Source: an uncultured Verrucomicrobiota bacterium
Lineage (GTDB): Bacteria > Verrucomicrobiota > Verrucomicrobiia > Limisphaerales > SXTU01
Length of the DNA: 6,624 nt
Reading direction: 5' to 3'
Assembly: GCA_903863315.1 (NCBI GenBank)
Contig: CAIPBN010000546.1
Span: 1-6,624 of the forward strand
In this document: piece after piece, positions 4,577 to 6,624 of the stretch
Layout: the number at the start of each line of letters is the position of its first letter
Position numbering within the stretch: the first letter of the stretch is position 1
Made by a program: the position numbers and the translations under genes
Notes under the pieces: model-generated
What the model was told of the DNA's origin: nothing
What the model saw: the letters and a program-made list of their open reading frames with translations, nothing else
Databases searched by the model: none

Positions 4577-6624
4577 ATGACCCGACTTGCTCACCGTTGC
4601 CGAGACCTGTTCACACTGGCCGCCTTCGTTGTCACGTTCCCTGCCCTAGCCGCGCCCGCGCCCAAGGCTGGCGTGGACTTCAACCGCGACGTGCTGCCCA
4701 TCCTCTCCGAGAATTGCTTCCACTGCCACGGACCCGACGAAAAGGCCCGCGAGGCCAAGCTCCGGCTCGACACCAAGGACGGCCTGCTCCGCGCCAAAAG
4801 CCCTGTCGTCATCACCGGCAAGGCGGCGCAGAGCGAACTCTTCAAGCGGCTCACCACGAAGAACGTGGACGACATGATGCCGCCACCGAAGAGCAAGAAG
4901 ACGCTTACGCCCGCGCAGATTGACACGGTGCGCCGATGGATTGACGCCGGCGCACCTTACGCGACGCATTGGGCGTTCACGCCACCGGTGCGTCCGGCAG
5001 TCCCGAAAGTTCAAAGCTCAAAGTTCAAGGTTCAAAGTCCGGTGGACAGTTTCATCCTCGCGCGCTTGGAGGAGGAAGGGCTGGTTCAATCGCCCGAGGC
5101 CGCGCGCGAAACGCTCATCCGCCGCGTGACGCTCGACCTCACTGGCCTCCCGCCCACGCCCGCCGAGGTGGACGCCTTCCTCGCCGACAAGTCACCCAAG
5201 GCTTACGAAGCCGTCGTGGACCGCCTGCTAGCCAGCTCCCGCTACGGTGAGCGCATGGTCTGGGAGTGGCTCGACGCCGCGCGTTATGCCGACTCGAATG
5301 GCTACCAAGGCGACCAAGAGCGCACGATGTGGCCGTGGCGCGACTGGGCGGTGCGGGCGTTCAACGACAACCTGCCCTTCGACCAGTTCACCGTCTGGCA
5401 GCTCGCCGGCGATTTGCTCCCCGATGCCACGCGCGACCAGAAGCTCGCCACCGGCTTCGTGCGCAACCACATGATCAACGGCGAGGGCGGGCGCATCGCG
5501 GAAGAGAACCGCATCGAGTATCTCTTCGAGCAGGCCGAGACCGTCGGCACGGTCTGGCTGGCGGCGACGATGAACTGCACGCGCTGCCACGACCACAAGT
5601 TCGATGCCTACACGATGCGCGATTACTTCGGCCTCGTCGCGTTCTTCAACCAGACGCCCATCACCGGTGCCGGCGGCAATCCGCAGACCGCGCCCATACT
5701 CGACTTCACCACGCCGGAGCAGACCGCACGTCTCAAGGAACTCGGCGATGACATCAAGCAATTGGGAGCGAAGCTGGATGAACTGGAATTGACCTTGTTC
5801 CCCCGGCCGCAAGGCAAACCTGCCGCGGAATCTCCCGCCGCCAAAGAGCTGGCTGCGCAGCCGTTTGCCGCCTTGAAGCAACCGGCGGCGAACCGCGGGG
5901 CCGGCAGTGCACGGGAACTCGCCAGTCTCTTCCGCAAGAAAGAGCCCGCTGCCTACAGCCAGACACTCGACGCGTTCGCCAAGGCAGCTGAAGCCCGTGA
6001 CGCGTTCAACAAATCCATCCCGCGCGTGATGGTCATGGAGGACATGAAGCAGCCACGCGACACGTTCATGCTCGTGCGTGGGGCTTACAACAAGCCGACT
6101 GAGAAAACCACGGCAGCGTTTCCCGCTGCGCTCCTGGCCCCTGTAGGAGACGACGTGAGGAGTCTCAAACTTTCCCAGACGCCAGACCCCAAATCCCAGA
6201 CCCAGCCCAGTCAGAGACTCCTCACGTCGTCTCCTACGAATCGGTTGGACCTCGCCCGCTGGCTCGTCGCGCCGGAGAACCCGCTGACCGCGCGCGTCAC
6301 GGTCAATCGCTTCTGGCAACAGCTCTTCGGCACCGGCCTGGTGAAGACTTCCGAGGACTTCGGCGTTCAAGGCGAGAAGCCGTCGCATCCCGAGCTGCTC
6401 GACTGGCTCGCCACCGAGTTCATCCGCACCGGCTGGGACGTGAAGCAGTTCGTCCGCACCCTCGTGACCAGCGCGACTTACCGGCAGTCCTCGAAGGACG
6501 CGCCCGTAGCCGCCGAGGTCAGGAGGCGGACCGGTTCCGACTCGCTCTATCAACTGGACCCGGAGAACCGCCTCCTCGCACGCGGCCCACGCCATCGCCT
6601 CCCCTCGTGGATGCTGCGCGACCA
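4577..6624 (+). CDS. PSCyt1/DUF1549/DUF1553 cytochrome protein, C-terminus cut by window edge
   Basis: The frame is open from ATG 4577 to the window end: 682 codons plus two bases, no stop. A signal peptide (hydrophobic 11-25, ALA/A cleavage near 25-26) exports it. Domains in order: planctomycete cytochrome c (PSCyt1, about 33-128) with heme motif CFHCH (C47, C50, H51) and MMPPPKSKKTL (100-110), where a Met may be the distal ligand; DUF1549/PSCyt2 (about 154-360) starting SPVDSFILARLEEEGL, with LTGLPPTP at 188-195 and a second CxxCH (C334, C337, H338) in NCTRCHDHKFD; a helical, Ala-rich region 379-480; DUF1553/PSD1 from about 482, with NRLDLARWLVAPENPLTARV (555-574), NRFWQQLFGTGLVKT and LDPENRLLARGPR. 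Perhaps the last 200 residues lie outside. The family is largely restricted to the PVC group and often sits beside DUF1501 or sulfatase genes; a role in periplasmic oxidation of complex sugars has been proposed but is unproven. Two repeat insertions are translated in frame: residues 145-154 and 523-554. No Shine-Dalgarno sequence is visible. Confidence 0.93.
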   Translation, partial: MTRLAHRCRDLFTLAAFVVTFPALAAPAPKAGVDFNRDVLPILSENCFHCHGPDEKAREAKLRLDTKDGLLRAKSPVVITGKAAQSELFKRLTTKNVDDMMPPPKSKKTLTPAQIDTVRRWIDAGAPYATHWAFTPPVRPAVPKVQSSKFKVQSPVDSFILARLEEEGLVQSPEAARETLIRRVTLDLTGLPPTPAEVDAFLADKSPKAYEAVVDRLLASSRYGERMVWEWLDAARYADSNGYQGDQERTMWPWRDWAVRAFNDNLPFDQFTVWQLAGDLLPDATRDQKLATGFVRNHMINGEGGRIAEENRIEYLFEQAETVGTVWLAATMNCTRCHDHKFDAYTMRDYFGLVAFFNQTPITGAGGNPQTAPILDFTTPEQTARLKELGDDIKQLGAKLDELELTLFPRPQGKPAAESPAAKELAAQPFAALKQPAANRGAGSARELASLFRKKEPAAYSQTLDAFAKAAEARDAFNKSIPRVMVMEDMKQPRDTFMLVRGAYNKPTEKTTAAFPAALLAPVGDDVRSLKLSQTPDPKSQTQPSQRLLTSSPTNRLDLARWLVAPENPLTARVTVNRFWQQLFGTGLVKTSEDFGVQGEKPSHPELLDWLATEFIRTGWDVKQFVRTLVTSATYRQSSKDAPVAAEVRRRTGSDSLYQLDPENRLLARGPRHRLPSWMLRD
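5009..5036. repeat. Four tandem 7-bp repeats (consensus GTTCAAA) in the coding sequence
   Basis: Four adjoining 7-mers fit GTTCAAA; copy 2 has C at its second base and copy 3 has G at its last base, and a fifth partial unit follows (GTCC). The repeat encodes residues 145-154 (VQSSKFKVQS) of the cytochrome protein, exactly between the PSCyt1 domain and the conserved DUF1549 start SPVDSFILARL. Its AT content and Lys/Ser/Gln coding are unlike the GC-rich flanks. Because 7 is not a multiple of 3, a change of one unit would shift the frame; only three-unit steps preserve it. Confidence 0.85.
6143..6237. repeat. REPIN-like element (95 bp) with perfect 24-bp inverted arms, inserted in the cytochrome gene
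   Basis: The arms 6143-6166 and 6214-6237 are perfect inverted complements, 24 of 24. Each arm, read inward, is the tetranucleotide GTAG, a 5-bp stem GAGAC, a 10-nt middle and the closing strand GTCTC, so the arm ends exactly where its own hairpin ends. GTAG followed by a hairpin is the signature of REP sequences moved by RAYT tyrosine transposases, and two REPs facing each other make a REPIN. The spacer 6167-6213 is 47 nt. The element is read through in frame as residues 523-554 of the DUF1553 protein, between the sequence RGAYNKPTEK and NRLDLARWLV, where the family normally has a variable Pro-rich linker. The RAYT link is inference; the structure itself is seen directly. Confidence 0.88.
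6174..6201. repeat. Four imperfect 7-bp repeats (consensus CCCAGAC) in the REPIN spacer
   Basis: Within the 47-nt spacer four adjoining 7-mers fit CCCAGAC: copies 1 and 4 are exact, copy 2 starts with G, and copy 3 ends AAAT in place of AGAC. A further partial match follows to 6210. In the reading frame it encodes SQTPDPKSQT. The unit length equals that of the GTTCAAA array at 5009-5036, though the sequences differ. Confidence 0.7.

Noticed and set aside
5009..5036. Possible CRISPR array from short repeats
   Set aside because: Units are 7 bp, adjacent and without spacers, and lie within a coding frame.
5228..6595. 455-codon minus-strand open frame opposite the cytochrome gene
   Set aside because: The plus strand encodes two clear DUF domains through the whole interval; the antisense product is low-complexity shadow and also translates the REPIN arms.

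Overview
The window reads as a high-GC genome fragment from the Planctomycetes-Verrucomicrobia-Chlamydiae group, most likely Verrucomicrobiota. Three things point there: a PSCyt1/DUF1549/DUF1553 cytochrome protein, a large pseudopilin-like protein with an H-X9-DG motif, and a secreted SGNH acetylesterase of the kind common in polysaccharide-degrading Verrucomicrobia. The lineage is inferred from gene families; there is no rRNA or tRNA to confirm it.

Layout. Positions 1-1490 hold two minus-strand genes in one probable operon: a zinc-dependent glucose-1-dehydrogenase-like enzyme (1490 to 363) followed 14 nt later by a metal-dependent hydrolase of the cyclase/kynurenine-formamidase family, cut off by the window edge at base 1. 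A 223-nt divergent intergenic region (1491-1713) contains a 97-bp inverted-repeat element. Then come two plus-strand genes, a secreted sialate O-acetylesterase family protein (1714-3255) and, 7 nt later, a small lipoprotein (3263-3559). A convergent minus-strand gene encodes a prepilin-like secreted protein (4421 to 3612). After a 155-nt divergent region a large plus-strand gene begins at 4577 and runs off the right edge. It encodes a cytochrome c/DUF1549/DUF1553 protein and stays open for 682 codons, so a caller that needs a stop codon would miss it.

Function. The left pair looks like cytoplasmic sugar or small-molecule metabolism. The remaining four genes all encode exported proteins (two signal peptides, a lipobox, a prepilin leader), which fits a cell that degrades external polymers. 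There is no evidence that all six genes form one system.

The most unusual content is repetitive DNA. Two unrelated sequences share one design: 24-bp inverted arms, each arm itself a hairpin, around a 47-49 nt spacer (total 97 and 95 bp). This is the layout of REPINs, the paired REP elements mobilised by RAYT transposases. The first lies in the divergent intergenic region. The second sits in frame inside the cytochrome gene, has perfect 24-bp arms beginning with the REP-like tetranucleotide GTAG, and carries a 7-bp tandem repeat in its spacer. A different 7-bp tandem repeat forms part of the linker between the cytochrome and DUF1549 domains of the same gene. The host appears to tolerate, and translate, repeat insertions at domain boundaries.
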